Positions 1 to 18,438 of a stretch of DNA of 64,000 nt are shown here, piece after piece. The stretch covers positions 3,852,085-3,916,084 of the forward strand of contig OX422192.1 of the NCBI GenBank assembly GCA_949130485.1, given 5' to 3'. Numbering within the stretch: position 1 is the stretch's first letter; each line of letters begins with the position of its first letter. The notes below the pieces were generated by a model. That model searched no databases. It saw nothing but the letters and a program-made list of their open reading frames with translations, and had not been told where the DNA came from. The stretch comes from Agelas oroides (taxonomy: Eukaryota > Porifera > Demospongiae > Agelasida > Agelasidae). Position numbers and translations under genes: made by a program.

Positions 1-176
1 ACTTACCTAGCTTGCAAGAACAGGCCTTCGCCGTTTTATGTACTGTGATTCTTATGCAACGTAAGATCTAATTTTACATAAGAAATTCAATTATAGGAAT
101 TTATGATGAATCCAATCTAACGTAAGGTCGCAACCTAATTATTTTTTAAGCATACGTAGAATTCGAATAATTACGG
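1..176. mobile_element. Right end of TA-flanked inverted-repeat element (block 1)
   Basis: This is near-identical to 20,733-20,908, the right part of a complete element in block 2. It ends in an imperfect terminal repeat (TACGTAGAATTCGAATAATT then ACGG) followed by TA. The left end lies outside the window. Confidence 0.6.
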
Positions 177-251
177 TATGCCCAAAATTAGAGTCAGGAT
201 CTATGGAATGAGGCTATACCCATCAATATGCGTTTAAAAATTATCTTTCAG

Positions 252-1074
252 GAATGATCATCTGGTGTAGACGAGTTGCTGTTGTAGTAGCACTGACAAC
301 ACTCGTGGCCACTGTAATAGGATTCACTTTAACCAGCAGGGTAGAGAATGCTGTCAACACAAGCCTGATTACAACTGCATATGAAGGCACAACAACGGTA
401 GTGCAAAGTATCAACCAGTTTTACATCAACTCAGTGCATGCCAGGGAAGATATTCGACACAAGGACATACCACAGAAAGTGCAGTTTATCCTAGCAGATA
501 TGGGGTGCAGCAACTTGCCACTTCTCAACATAACTATTGAAACAAATGGCACAATGGTGGAGAACCAAACTGGACTTTACCTCATGCATGACTCACACAT
601 CAGTTTTAACATTTGTGCCACTGCAAATGACAGCTCTCCAGAGCGTGGTGAAGTGTTCATACTTAGTAACCTCACTGAGGCGCGTTTTTTCGATCCAAAG
701 AGGGACAATGAGCATGTGTGTTTCACAAGCTTTGCGATTGGTTACAGCCAAGACAAGCAGCATCCATGGATATGCACACCAGTTGATTGCCATATAAACA
801 ATGATGGCTACTACAGTGTTGTTTTCCTTGACCCCAGCTACCCAGTGCAATACAAATACACATCAAACATTTTACACAAGTACATAGACCTTTCTTCATT
901 ACGATCAAGCTGGAACTGCACAGTGTACGATGAAGATTACAACTGTTACCAAGAATGGCCATGGGTTGCCAAAGAAACATGCCTTATTGCTAGGGTTGGG
1001 AGCAACGACAATCGTGCCTCCAGCAGTGTAGTGTTGGACGATCAAAAATACTTCATACATATTGTAGAGTTCTG
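252..1074 (+). CDS. Terminal exon of A-type DED-membrane gene, copy A1, with altered 3' end
   Basis: This is the last exon of the A-type gene; its upstream exons lie left of the window. A polypyrimidine stretch and CAG precede base 252. The exon enters in phase 1, as in the other copies. It encodes a membrane span (VVVALTTLVATVIGFTL) and then an extracellular domain with several N-glycosylation sequons and eight conserved cysteines. Against its twin at 20,984-21,942 it lacks about 22 bases near FIHI, which shifts the frame and gives an early stop (FIHIVEF). The second membrane span is still recognisable in the DNA after the stop but is out of frame. The product would be single-pass with no basic cytoplasmic tail, or the copy may be decaying. 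The start codon inside the exon is not a real start: the twin has Lys where this copy has Met. Confidence 0.7.
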
Positions 1075-2064
1075 ATTTTGGGGTATATCTTGAGTGGCTT
1101 TTCATTACTAATTCTTATTTTTAGTGTGGTATCTTGTTGTTTGGGATACAACAAACAACTTAGAAAAATTAAAAATATAGTTGTGTGACTTAAACCTTTT
1201 AACAATAATTACAACAGCTGTTTTTTTATTATAATTGTTTGTGCAGAATTAATATTCTGTAATGCACACTATAATCATGTTTCTGATTTGGTATCATTTT
1301 TTTTTTTTTTGGCGATTAAGTATTGGTGATTATAATACTGAACAAACACTTTATTCTTTATGTAACTGGGGAGGTCACGCAACATTCACATCATAGTTTA
1401 GTTTACTGCATCTTACTGAAAAGGGTAATACTAAAAGATAAATTTTTGAGGGTGATTTCAATATTGACTATTGACTCAAGTCCACTGCAATAATTATGTA
1501 TAATTCTGACATAGGATAGATCCAAAACTGCCTTTTGTGTATGATCACTTGGCTTTTATTATCGTTCATATACAACACTAGTAATTATCCAGCAATGCAT
1601 GCACATACATGCACACACACGGACACCATGACACACAACACACACACACACACACACACACACACCATGACACACACACACACACCTTGACACACAAACA
1701 CACACACACACAATAAAAATAATAATAATAGGTTAGGTTTCAGAACCAGAATGGTCTATCCTGTATATACAACAGGGGGAAAATGTGCATGCTTAATGTA
1801 TTCAATGACTGCTGTATACTAGAGTTGTGGAAATTTGAGCAAGGTCCTGCATGTTGCAGCATCTCAGTTCTTAAGTTTCATACCTGGATACTTGCAATAG
1901 GATACCTGTGCACGCAACAAATTGCCCAATTATACCTAGAAATCTCACGGGCAGTTCATTGACTCCTACATGCCCTACTGGTCCCAATAATTTACTACTT
2001 CCATAGAATTACTTATTATACCACATGCAGGCAGTTTAGCAACACTTATAATTTATACAATCAT
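1075..2064. other. 3' flank of A1 with CA-rich microsatellite
   Basis: There is no coding signal here. The first part is the former 3' coding and untranslated region of A1. A CA-rich microsatellite with CCATGACACA interruptions occupies about 1,611-1,712, followed by a short AAT run. The same stretch in block 2 is interrupted by a Penelope-like element just before the CA array. Confidence 0.6.
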
Positions 2065-3022
2065 GTTCAGGTGAATGTTTTCAATTCAAGTCAGTACCAA
2101 TGCCCTGTCCAACAGCAGCATGAGTCTGTATGCTGACGATCTTCTCTTGTACAGGACTATCCAATCCCCTTCTGACTACCAAACCTTGCAAGCAGAAATC
2201 AATGCACTATCTGATTGGATCTCAGCCCACAAGCTACAGTTGAACTGTGATAAGTGTAAGTGCATGCTTGTGACTCGTAAGAGGGACTCCACCATGCCAA
2301 CTGTGTTACTAATCAGTGGCCAACCCCTAGAGAGAGTGTATTCCTACAAGTACCTTGGAATCCTGTTAACATCTGATCTGTCCTGGTCTGCACACATATC
2401 TACAATTTGTTCTAAAGCCCGACAGCAAATTGGTATGCTCTACCACAAATTTTACAGATACTCTGATGTGGACACTCTAAAGCAACTATGTGTGGCATTT
2501 ATCCGCCCCCATCTTGAATATGCAACTGCTGTTTGGGACCTGTCTAAGGACAAACAAGAACTTGAATCAGTACAACGTTTCGCATGTAGGGTCTGTACCA
2601 AAAGTTGGGATGATGCTTACTGTGATATGCTGCATACCTTGAACATACCCCTACTCTCTGAAAGGAGGAAACTACTCAAAATGTGTCATCTCTACAAAAT
2701 TATTCATGGTTTGTTGACTTTCCTAATGCACCATTACTGTATAAGCCTTCACAAGATACGCACATCCTCTCACACTCCTTCAACCTCAGACTCGCACAAA
2801 CTCTTACTACTTTTCCTTTTTTTCACATGCTGTACGTAGCAATTTGGAATAGTTTATCTTACTCCATTGTTTCATCACCTAATATTAGTATGTTTAAGAA
2901 AAGTTTTGTTAACTGTAACCTATCTTTATAACCTGGGTACATTATACTATTAGCCTTTGCTATTTTATGTATCCATTGCACAAGTTGCATAAAGTTTTCA
3001 TAGAAAAAAAAAAAAAAAAATT
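2065..3022 (+). mobile_element. 5'-truncated LINE (non-LTR retrotransposon), copy in unit A1
   Basis: The reading frame from 2,075 encodes the C-terminal part of a non-LTR reverse transcriptase: the catalytic YADD box (SLYADDLLLYR), then YSYKYLGILLTSDLSW and a thumb region with HLEYATAVWD. A short 3' untranslated region and a poly(A) run at about 3,004-3,020 follow. The 5' part with the endonuclease and fingers is missing, as is usual for LINE insertions. This copy lacks one G near 2,709 relative to the block 2 copy (IIHG region), shifting its last residues. It is present in both blocks at the same place, so it inserted before the block duplication. The motifs suggest the CR1/Jockey-like group; the exact clade is uncertain. 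Confidence 0.85.
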
Positions 3023-3342
3023 ACTGAACAAAATTCACATGTAGGCATGCCTCACAGACTCTTTTGAGTATGCAAGTTTCAAATGAACTGCCTGGCATTT
3101 CTTTGTTATCTTTTTAGCAAACCAAATGCTTGTTGCAATTGGGTTAGCCCACTATGATTCTAAGGCCTTGAATTGTGACACATCAAATGCTGTCATAGGT
3201 ATGAATAATTATTTTACCAAAAGCAAAACTAACAACATGGGGGAATGTTTGAGAAGTACGGTGTACAATCTGTCACGTTAACAACAACAGCAACAACATG
3301 TATAAAATAGTATAAAGTGGATAATGTGTGTTGTGTGGTAAG

Positions 3343-5344
3343 TCACTGGTCCATTTGAGGCTTCTTTGGTGAAGGATTGGAGTCACCATCTGCTGCAGGA
3401 CATTTCACCCCCTCCTGAGGAAGTGCAGGATTCTCAGAAGAGACAGTATCACCACCACCTATGAATACACACAGCACATACACGTTATGAATACTATAGC
3501 CTTTCAACCCAAAGCTAACCACCCACCAGTTCTGATGTATTTGAGAGATAACCTGGAAGCAAACCACCCACCAGTCCTGATGGATTTGAGAGGTAACTAT
3601 CACACCCACTAAGAGTAACCTTGCTTGCCTTGAGTACCCTCCTGTAAGTCAAACACTCGAAGCCAGACGGCTCGCCTCCCAGGATCACTTGGAAATCAAT
3701 GAAAGGAGGCGTTAGGATCCTTGGACTGGCTGTTGCCACACACTAGGCACGATTTACCGGTCATAGTAGCTGTAACTCAACCTAAAGCAAACCAATCACC
3801 ACTTCAGATGCATCGGTTCAAACCTTGTCATGATGAGTGGAGTACCACCCACCACCTCTATGCTACCTGCAAGCAGACTGGCCTATCTGCCATGCCTGAG
3901 AGATAACTCATACACACTCCGTGGAGTAGCCTTGCTTGCCTAGCTCTTGCACAGGTGCTCACACTCATGTAAGCCACTTGTGTGTGTACTTGCCTTCATG
4001 CGCACTGCTACGTACATGTGTCTGTTATGTACTATCACTTGGCACATATGATTGAGACAGACACAGTCGAACTGTCATTCAGATCATGTTCTCTGAACTT
4101 CCTCAGGCTCACCCCAACTACCAAGTGATGGGCTAAACTTGAGCCTTGATGATGTGACTATTGCATTTGTGATGCAAATACTCTCCCACTTTCCAAAATA
4201 CCACAGCCCTGACCATACGCAATGGCATGTTATTCATAGAGCATTGCTATAGCAACACCATCCCATAAGTAGCATTGTTTGATACCTGATATGTTTCATA
4301 TCCTTAGCAACAGCCTGTTAGGGGTTGTCCCAGGGACTTTTCCTTGGCACTACCCACATATCACCGGAAAGTTATCACAATGCCAAGTCACCAGTCAGTA
4401 GGCAGTACTATGGGTTGCTTACATACTGTCTAGTACACATAAGATCTCTCAGATATGTAACTTAGGAAAACATGGCAAAATTTTAAGACTGTACTGTAGA
4501 TCAAAGAATTTTTCACAATATTCTGGCGCTTGATAGTTTCACAATGTAGCGTGTACACATATTTGCATATTTAATTTTCACTGCTTCCCCCTCACTGACA
4601 GAGATAATTATTAAGTTTCTTGATCTACGGTAGGCACTAGAAATTACCACTGATAAAGCACACATATGTACATGTACATAAACATACTTTTCAACATGTT
4701 TTCAGCACTAGCATCCTGGGTGAGTCCTTCCCCACTGTCAGTCGTAGACACCACCTCGGAATGAAGCAGGCTAGAGTTTAACCCATCTTGAGTGCTTGCT
4801 TTTGACACAGCTGGATTTGGAATGTTAAGATAGGAAGATACTTGGGTAAGTAGTTCTGGGGAGATTTGTGGTGTGATTGCTGTTGTCGGAGACAGGGAGT
4901 TCTCTCCTCCTGTTGCATTGCAGTGCTGTAGAAGAGAGTTTGCCGCCAGGAGTTCTGACGAAAGAGTTGTCGCTTGTGCCAAGAGGGAGGGACTGATCTG
5001 AGGTGACTGAGATGGCAGTGTTGCTATGGGTGCCGAAGACGAGGTAGGAGGAGGAGTGATACTTTCAGGCAAAGCTGAATCTGGAGCACTTTGTTGAGAA
5101 GAGCTACTAGAAAGAGAGCCCTGATCAGTGTTGGCAGATGTCGAATTACTTGAGTGATTGGTGTTTGCTAAGGGAATAGATGTAGGCGTGGGCTTTAATT
5201 GGGATGGAACAGTTCTAGGAGAAGGGTTGACTTGCTGCTGCTTTAGTTGCTGTTGTTGCAGTGCAGCGGCAAGGTTGCTTGTTAGGGGACTCCCCTTGGG
5301 GACGGTGGTCGCTGTGACAATAACACAAGGGACAGAAGTGGATC
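3343..5344 (-). pseudogene. 3' exons of Ser/Thr/Pro/Gln-rich nuclear protein gene, partial copy a1
   Basis: Two minus-strand exons are visible: 5,344-4,688 and the terminal exon 3,458-3,343, with GT-AG borders and phase-1 joins. The first begins GSTSVP, has a short poly-Gln stretch, and continues with Ser/Thr/Pro-rich sequence (PPPTSSSAP, SPQISPSLLAQ). The last exon ends in NPSPKKPQMDQ and a stop. In the B copies this tail reads KRP...KKPR, a likely bipartite nuclear signal; here both clusters are weakened (KCP, KKPQ). The upstream exon present in the B copies is absent, and a retroelement fossil follows. I do not recognise the family. It is probably a duplicated 3' fragment, although both exons remain open. 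Confidence 0.6.
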
Positions 5345-5439
5345 CTATTACAGAAAAAGAATAAATAAAATTTACACTTTCATTTCAGATTACAGACTGA
5401 TCAAATCTCTCTCACTATCTCTCTCACTATCTGGCAGGA

Positions 5440-5650
5440 GTTAAGTCTGCGGAGGAAAGCCTCTAGGGACTCCTTCTAACCTGACCATACACAGAGGATG
5501 TTGTCAATATAACACTTCCAGAGGGCCGATTGAAGGGGCTCACTCTCAAGGAGCTGTCTCTCCAGGGAGTCCATGATGATGGATGGTGTAGGAGGGGGCC
5601 ATCTTGGTGCCCATTGCCGTTCAGACTAGTACTGGGTAGTTTAATTATAG
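5440..5650 (-). mobile_element. Penelope-like element fossil (reverse transcriptase core), copy 1
   Basis: The minus strand contains recognisable pieces of a Penelope-type reverse transcriptase (a GTKMAP-like box and a YIDDI-like catalytic region). It is short and broken, with at least two breaks. It is shared by both blocks and so predates the block duplication. Confidence 0.5.
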
Positions 5651-7140
5651 GCTACAGATTCAAATTGTTAGTTTATTATAGTTTTAATTACTAAATCTAA
5701 AAAGGGTTAGTAGTACTTTCAGTTTTTAGTTAATAGTTAACAACCATTTGTGGGTGATTTCAAATTAGTTTAGTGGTAACAGACAAAGGCAGCATCAATT
5801 CTAGTTTTATTTTTAATTACTTAAGTTTAAATTATGTTTTACTAAAATGCATTTCAGTTTTGGTTTTAGTTAGCTACTAACTAAAACAACACTGCATGGT
5901 AAGCATGCACCATTATTTAGTCCCTCAATCTGAAGTGTCTTTCTAAACCACTGCAGTGATATCATGATCTAATAAGCTCCTTACAAAGAATCTTTTTAGA
6001 AGCGTCTTGCGGACTTCTGATAGCTCATGTGTCCACATTGGTGCAACTCAAAACATGATAACGTAACGCCAGTGTTTTTGCAGTGATATACTTTTGGTGA
6101 GTTAGCCCTCTCTGCTGTATGGCTTCTCAATTGATGGCAGTAACTATGACATCCAATGGCTTCTCAGTAGCTCCTGCATAAATGGAAGAAGGTTCTCTGC
6201 TTACCAACTTCAAATTAGAAATTTTTTTGCCTGTATGAATGTTCCAGTTGTCATCAGGTCAAAGTAAAGAAGTGTGAACGAAGACCACATATTTTGTCAT
6301 GCAGTAGTTTACTAAGAATAGAGGTCAAGGGTTGGTGAAAATTACTCTCCCTGTCCTCTCATCACTGTGGTTCAGCCAAGAGGGGCTTCCAGTCCTTGGT
6401 TTGAAGTGCTAATCTGTGGTTGTCATCAATGTGCAGAGCCTCCTTCACTAACAGCTCCTGTCCCCTGCCATGGTCTAGCACCACTGTCTCTCCCAGTGGA
6501 TCAGGTGGTGGTTCCTCTACCACATGTTGCACTCAGGCAGACCCTTCACTCATTGTTGACTAAGGTCAGGATACACTGACCCTGCAGCTGGGTAAACATG
6601 CAGTCTGATGTGATATATCATATTCCCTGCAGCTTTGGCCAGGTCTTCGCTGGAAAGACCAGACGAAGACTGGAGATGAGACTTATATGGGACACAAGAA
6701 TGTCTGTATGTGTGTGGCTTCATGTGAGAAGGAGATGAGAGATAATTTGCCTGGATTTAGCTATAGACTACTCTGATGTTGAAATTCTTGCAAACACACC
6801 GGGTGTCCTCACTCATTCCAGCCACGTAGGGTATCACTACCGATAGCTCCTTGTCTTGCTCCTGTTCCTCATCATGGGCTGCTGGTAGCTATCTGCTGAT
6901 TCCTGTGTGGGAAAGATGGAAGCATTTCTGATCTCATTACAGAGAACCATCTGTTCCTCAACTGCATACTGCATGTCAAATATTGTTGTGTCACCCTATG
7001 CTATCACCATAAAAACAATGGATAGCTAATTGTTGTGAATTGCAACATCATTTCTAGCAGGATGTGGCTGGACGGTGGGTGGGGATAGCTCTATTCCATT
7101 CCAACGTACATTTGCACCGGAATGTATATATATAGCTGTA
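5651..7140. other. Non-coding spacer with possible retroelement remnants
   Basis: There is no convincing exon. AT-rich sequence with repeated TTAGTTA-like words lies at about 5,640-5,900. Near 6,361-6,460 the minus strand has a short stretch resembling the C-terminal end of a retroelement protein (KEALHI), but this is weak. The same sequence, nearly unchanged, occurs at 28,709-30,200. Confidence 0.4.
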
Positions 7141-7276
7141 GTGGACGCGCGCAGTCGACTTGAGTGCACTTGTGACACGGTGTACTTGTCTTGTAGTTGG
7201 CTACTAGTAAGTGATCAAAAGGTAGGACATTAATTGATATAGCTACTGTGATAAATAATAACCACTACAAAGCTCC

Positions 7277-7292
7277 CCCCCCCCCCCCCCCC
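7277..7292. repeat. Poly(C) tract
   Basis: A run of about 16 C lies just left of the TTA-flanked element. It is matched by a similar run at about 30,334-30,350 in block 2. Confidence 0.8.
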
Positions 7293-7328
7293 ATATGGTA
7301 TTTATAGGCAAATTCGTATTTTTTTTTA

Positions 7329-7690
7329 GGCCACTATTTGTTGCATATTCGTTTCTCATCAGGAATTTTCTCTAACGTTCGTGCGGGCGGGCGGCCATTA
7401 CCATTATACCATTATTCGCCAACCGCAAATAAAATCAGCTCCTGGACTCGCGAGGCCACGCTCCCTGTGAAAGAAGTGACGTCTGGGTGTATGCGCTCCG
7501 ATATTTTAGGGAGGGAGACATCTTTTAGCTGCTTTGCAGTTCGCTGGTACTAAATCAACATGTAAAAATCAGCAGCATCGACGTTTACAGAGCGCGAAAT
7601 CGATAAAATATACAATAATGGCCAGCGAAGCGGGTCCCCAAAAAGCATGCGGGCGGGGGATGAGAAACTAATATGCAACAAATAGTGGCC
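7329..7690. mobile_element. TTA-flanked miniature inverted-repeat element (Harbinger-like), block 1
   Basis: The terminal inverted repeat is about 32 bp, starting GGCCACTATTTGTTGCATAT; the right end is its reverse complement with one visible mismatch. Both sides are bordered by TTA, a 3-bp target duplication typical of PIF/Harbinger elements. It has no transposase. A diverged copy of its right end (GCGGGCGGG, TATGCAATA, GGGCCTTAG) follows at about 7,895-7,960. It lies about 1 kb upstream of the DED exon start, so it could contribute promoter sequence. Confidence 0.75.
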
Positions 7691-8681
7691 TTATCTTCAG
7701 CACGCCAACACGGGCGGGTGGGTGTTACAATTGTGTATTTGTTTATCCATAGCCGGTAGATATTTCTCACGCCAAGAAAGTTATTAACAAACGTGATGGC
7801 GCTTATTAGCTGTACGATGATCGAGTTCCTTTGGATGCTTTACAGTAGACAGAAACTTCAAGTTTGGCGTCACGGTGATGAATTCTATCGCAGGATATCC
7901 ATGCGGGCGGGTGGTGAGACTCGCAACATATGCAATACTCTATGAATTAGGGCCTTAGCTTCGGAATGATTGATTGTGGGCTTTACCGGTAACCTTGGTA
8001 TTGGCCGAACGTGTCCTGTACAGTGGGTGATTTTCATGACATCTATAGGCCTGCCTTTATTTATTCAGGGATGTGGTTCGTTGATTGTTCATACATTCTA
8101 TTTTTCCATGGTAACTTGATTGAGAAAAGACACAAGCTCCACAGTTATCAGAACCATTGCCAGTCTTACATGTATTGTCTGCTTAATTACCGTCAACTCA
8201 GGAGTCATGATAAATACTCATGCATATGCAATAAAAAGTTGTTATTTTAGCTATATAAGTAATTGGATACTGCAGTTGCGTGACTATCTTACTATGCAAA
8301 TTTTATGCACGCAGTGCTGAAAAAGATTCATGCAGTGAGAGTTGATGCTCTAGTAAACCTTACTAGCCTCCCACAGAATGTTTTACAAGCACAACATTCA
8401 CATAGGAGCGCAACTGTAATTTGCTAAAAACCACAGTTTTGTTTTTACAGTGAGCTGCAGAAGTATTCATGCTTGTAGTATGTACATTGAGTAGTCGAAA
8501 CCTTTGGTCTCTTGCACAAGTTACACTTTAAATAGTTTTTTGATCAATGCAAACTTTCTGCAGAGAATGATGTATGATAATTATATTATTTTGTCCTCTC
8601 AACCTAAAGACTGTGGTCACTCTTTGAAGTATTGAATACTACAGTGATCACAACTATAACCTGGAAATACAGTTCCAAGAA
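7691..8681. promoter_or_regulatory. Upstream region of DED-membrane gene B1
   Basis: This is the stretch before the start codon at 8,682. I see no clear TATA box or upstream coding exon; a 5' untranslated exon could lie here. The start context is CCAAGAAATGG, with A at -3 and G at +4. The matching block 2 region (30,750-31,738) carries several short indels, so regulatory differences between the copies are possible. Confidence 0.35.
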
Positions 8682-15008
<6,327 letters not shown>

Positions 15009-15162
15009 GTAACATGACAGCATGTTTTTGTTAATCGCACGGAATACCAATATTGTAAATGCACACCATGTTACCTAGCTTGTTACCTACATGCACATAT
15101 TTTTGGTGAACTGAATATTGTTATATACTGCAACTTGAATAATTCATGATTGGGTATGTTAG

Positions 15163-15268
15163 TAATAGTTATATCCCTCCCTGGGGGGTGGTCGTTATAC
15201 ACATTGGTGTCGGGCGTAGCCCGACACCAATGTGCAAGACCACACCCCAGGGAGGGATATAACTATTA
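15163..15268. mobile_element. Near-perfect palindromic foldback element
   Basis: Starts TAATAGTTATATCCCTCCCT and ends in the reverse complement, with an inner hairpin CATTGGTGTCGGGC / GCCCGACACCAATG. Almost the whole 106 bp folds on itself. A second stem (TAACCTGTTACC with its partner GGGTAACGGGTTA) follows at 15,271-15,347. Together they sit about 150 bp past the B1 stop codon, between the convergent genes. The block 2 copy is 37,485-37,590. Confidence 0.75.
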
Positions 15269-15455
15269 TATAACCTGTTACCTAGGCAACATCACTGTAC
15301 AAGAGAGATATGGGCAACATTCTTAGATGTTGCCTGGGTAACGGGTTATATTATATTATGTAAGCTGGTTCCTTATATGGTGTGAGGAGTAATAACTTGC
15401 ATACATCAAATTAAGTGCCCGCAAGTGAAACGGGGAGGGTGGGAATACATGACAT

Positions 15456-15675
15456 TCTCACTCACTCACTCACTCACTCACTCACTCACTCACTCACTCA
15501 CTCACTCACTCACTCACTCACTCACTCACTCACTCACTCACTCACTCACTCACTCACTCACTCACTCACTCACTCACTCACTCACTCACTCACTCACTCA
15601 CTCACTCACTCACTCACTCACTCACTCACTCACTCACTCACCCACCCACCCACCCACCCACCCACTCACTCACGC
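15456..15675. repeat. ACTC tetranucleotide microsatellite between convergent genes
   Basis: About 45 ACTC units pass into ACCC units and back. The long open frames of Thr/His/Ser/Leu through it are artefacts. It occupies the position held by the LINE in the A units. The block 2 version is 37,778-38,016 and starts with a CT run. Confidence 0.95.
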
Positions 15676-17879
15676 ACTGTGTCACACCAAACACTCACAA
15701 TATATGTACGAACGACTATTTTACCAAAAGCAAAACTAACAACATGGGGGAATGTTTGAGAAGTGCGGTGTACAATCTGTCACATTAACAACAACAGCAA
15801 CAACATGTATAAAATAGTATAAAGTGGATAATGTGTGTTGTGTGGTAACTGTCACTGGTCCATTCGAGGCTTCTTTGGTGAAGGATTGGAGTCATCATCT
15901 GCTGCAGGACGTTTCACCCCCTCCTGAGGAAGTGCAGGATTCTCAGAAGAGACAGTATCACCACCACCTATGAATAACACATAGCACATACATGTTATAA
16001 ATACTATAGCCTTTCAACCCAAAGCTAACCACCCACCAATTCTGATGGATAACTACTAAAAGGTTATAAGCTTGCTTGCCTTGAGTATCCAACCTAAAGC
16101 AGCAAACCATTCACTATTTGAGATGGATTGGTTCAAACCTTGTCATGGTGAGTGCAGTACCACCCACCACCTCTATACTACCTGCGAGCAGACTGGCCTA
16201 TCTGCCACGCCTGAGAACACACTCTGTGTTCATGAGTAGCCTTGCTTGCCTAGCTCTTGCACCGGTGCTCACACTCACTTAAGCCACTTGTGTGTGTACT
16301 TGCCTTCATGCACACTGTTACGTACTATCACTTGGCACACGTGACTGAGACAGACACAGTCGAATCATGTTTTCTGAGCTATCTCAGGCTCACTCCAACT
16401 ACCAAGTGATGGGCTAAACTTGAGCCTTGATGATGTGACTATGAAATGAATGCCTTTGTGATGCAAATACTCTCCCACTTTCCAAAATACCACAGCCCTG
16501 ACCATACACACTGGCATGTTATTCATAGAGCAACACTATCCCATAAGTAGCATTGTTTGATACCTGATACCAGCATTTTGTTTAAATAGCGGCAGCCAGT
16601 TAGGGCCTGTCCCAGGGACTTTCCTTGGCAGGGTAACCAACTTTATCACTATCTTGGGAAAGTTATCACAATGCCAAGTCACCAGTCAGTAGGCAGTACT
16701 AAGGGTTGCTTACATACTGTGTAGTACACACAACATCTCTGAGATTGGGAAAACACAGCAAAATATTAAGACTGTACTGTAGATCAAATTTTTACTCTGG
16801 TGCTTGACAGTTTCACAATGTAGTGTGTACACATATTTGCATATTTTATTTTCACTGCTTCCCTCACTGACAGAAATAATTATTTAACAGTGAAAGTTTC
16901 TTGATCTATGGTAGGCACTAGAAATTACCACTGATAAAGCACACATATGTACATGTACATAAACATACTTTTCAGCATATTTTCAGCACTAGCATCCTGG
17001 GTGAGTCCTTCCCCACTGTCAGTCATAGACACCACCTCGGAATGAACCAGGCTTGAGTTTAACCCATCTTGAGTGCTTGCTTTTGACACAGCTGGATTTG
17101 GAATGTTAAGATAGGAAGATACTTGGGTAAGTAGTTCTGGGGAGATTTGTGGTGTGATTGCTGTTGTTGGAGACAGAGAGTTCTCTCCTCCTGTTGCATT
17201 GCGGTGCTGTAGAAGAGAGTTTGCCACCAGGAGTTGTGACGAAAGGGTTGTCGCTTGAGCCAAGAGGGAAGGACTGATCTGAGGCGACTGGGATGGCAGT
17301 GTTGCTACGGGTGCTGAAGACGAGGTAGGAGGAGGAGTGATACTTTCAGGCAAAGCTGAATCTGGAGCACTTTGTTGAGAAGAGCTACTAGAAAGAGAGC
17401 CCTGATCAGTGTTGGCAGATGTCGAATTACTTGAGTGATCGGTGTGTGCCGAAGGAATAGATGTAGGCGTGGGCTTTAATTGGGATGGAACAGTTCTAGG
17501 AGAAGGGTTGACTTGCTGCTGCTTTAGTTGCTGTTGTTGTTGCAGTGCAGCGGCAAGGTTGCTTGTTAAGGGACTCCCCCTGGGGACGGTGGTCGCTGTG
17601 ACAATACCACGAGGGACAGATGTGGATCCTGTTACAGAAAACATTTTTACAATTTCATCTCAGATCACAGACTGATCAAATGTCTCTATCTTCTAGCTCT
17701 TACAGGCTTATGTCTTGAATATTAGTTGCAATACAACCTTGTAACCTCTGAATAGAAAGAGCTCCTACTAGTGCATGCTTGAGGCACACTATGAGGGTGT
17801 TTACAAGGAGCAATGGATTACGCTAATTCAGCTCCAGGTGCCAGAAGAATTTTGAGAGGTAGAGAGGTAGCCTTGTTCC

Positions 17880-17975
17880 CAGGCTGCCCCCCCCCCCCGT
17901 TATTTGTACTTCGGTTTGCTTTTCATACATACATGTAGAAGCGGAAGAGCAGCGAAAACGGGGAAGGCCTGGAAA
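17880..17975. other. Degenerate GTTCCCAGGC-type repeat with poly(C)
   Basis: The sequence CTTGTTCCCAGGCTGCC, a C run and AAGGCCTGGAAAC resemble the ends of the TAGCCTCGTTCCCAGGC element family but are diverged. A related copy is at about 40,180-40,295. Confidence 0.4.
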
Positions 17976-18438
17976 CACTTATCCATGATGGCACGAAAGT
18001 ACTGAGCTATACCAGGGGCAGAAAATGGTTGCTAGCGATCAAACTGTACACCTACCTGGAGTAAAACTCCTACTGTGAGTTACTGTAGTTACTGTGGACT
18101 CTTCCTCTCTGGTAGTGAGGCACATAGCACCATCCAAGACAGCTTTACGAAGCTGCAACATGCACGTGTACAGCGTTCGATGAGAAGAATTGCTAGCATG
18201 TGGTTCTGCTATGTGCATGTGTCATTTGTCAGTCGCATTATTAGTAGAATATTTGCCGATGCTGATACTGCCCAGAAAGTGCATTATCGGCCTGATACCG
18301 ATAACCAATCCAATTATCAGTGCATCACGACTATCAACACGGAATAAAGACTAGCATATGGATAAGGCCTGTAGATAAAACATGTCCAAGAATGAAGAAA
18401 AACCACCTAGGCATATGCTGATTCTAAGTACTATAATA

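Noticed and set aside
252-1074. Envelope-like interpretation of the two-span glycosylated exon
   Set aside because: It is spliced in phase to host-type exons including a DED exon, has no neighbouring retroviral genes or long terminal repeats, and shows no furin site or fusion peptide.
5158-5364. Plus-strand frame rich in Cys opposite the minus-strand exon
   Set aside because: It is the antisense of the Gln/Thr-rich exon; the Cys run is antisense to the Gln run.
7338-7553. 71-codon frame upstream of the DED gene
   Set aside because: It lies wholly within the TTA-flanked inverted-repeat element and has no recognisable content.
15415-15759. Thr/His/Ser/Leu repeat protein
   Set aside because: It is the product of the ACTC microsatellite, with no support beyond it.
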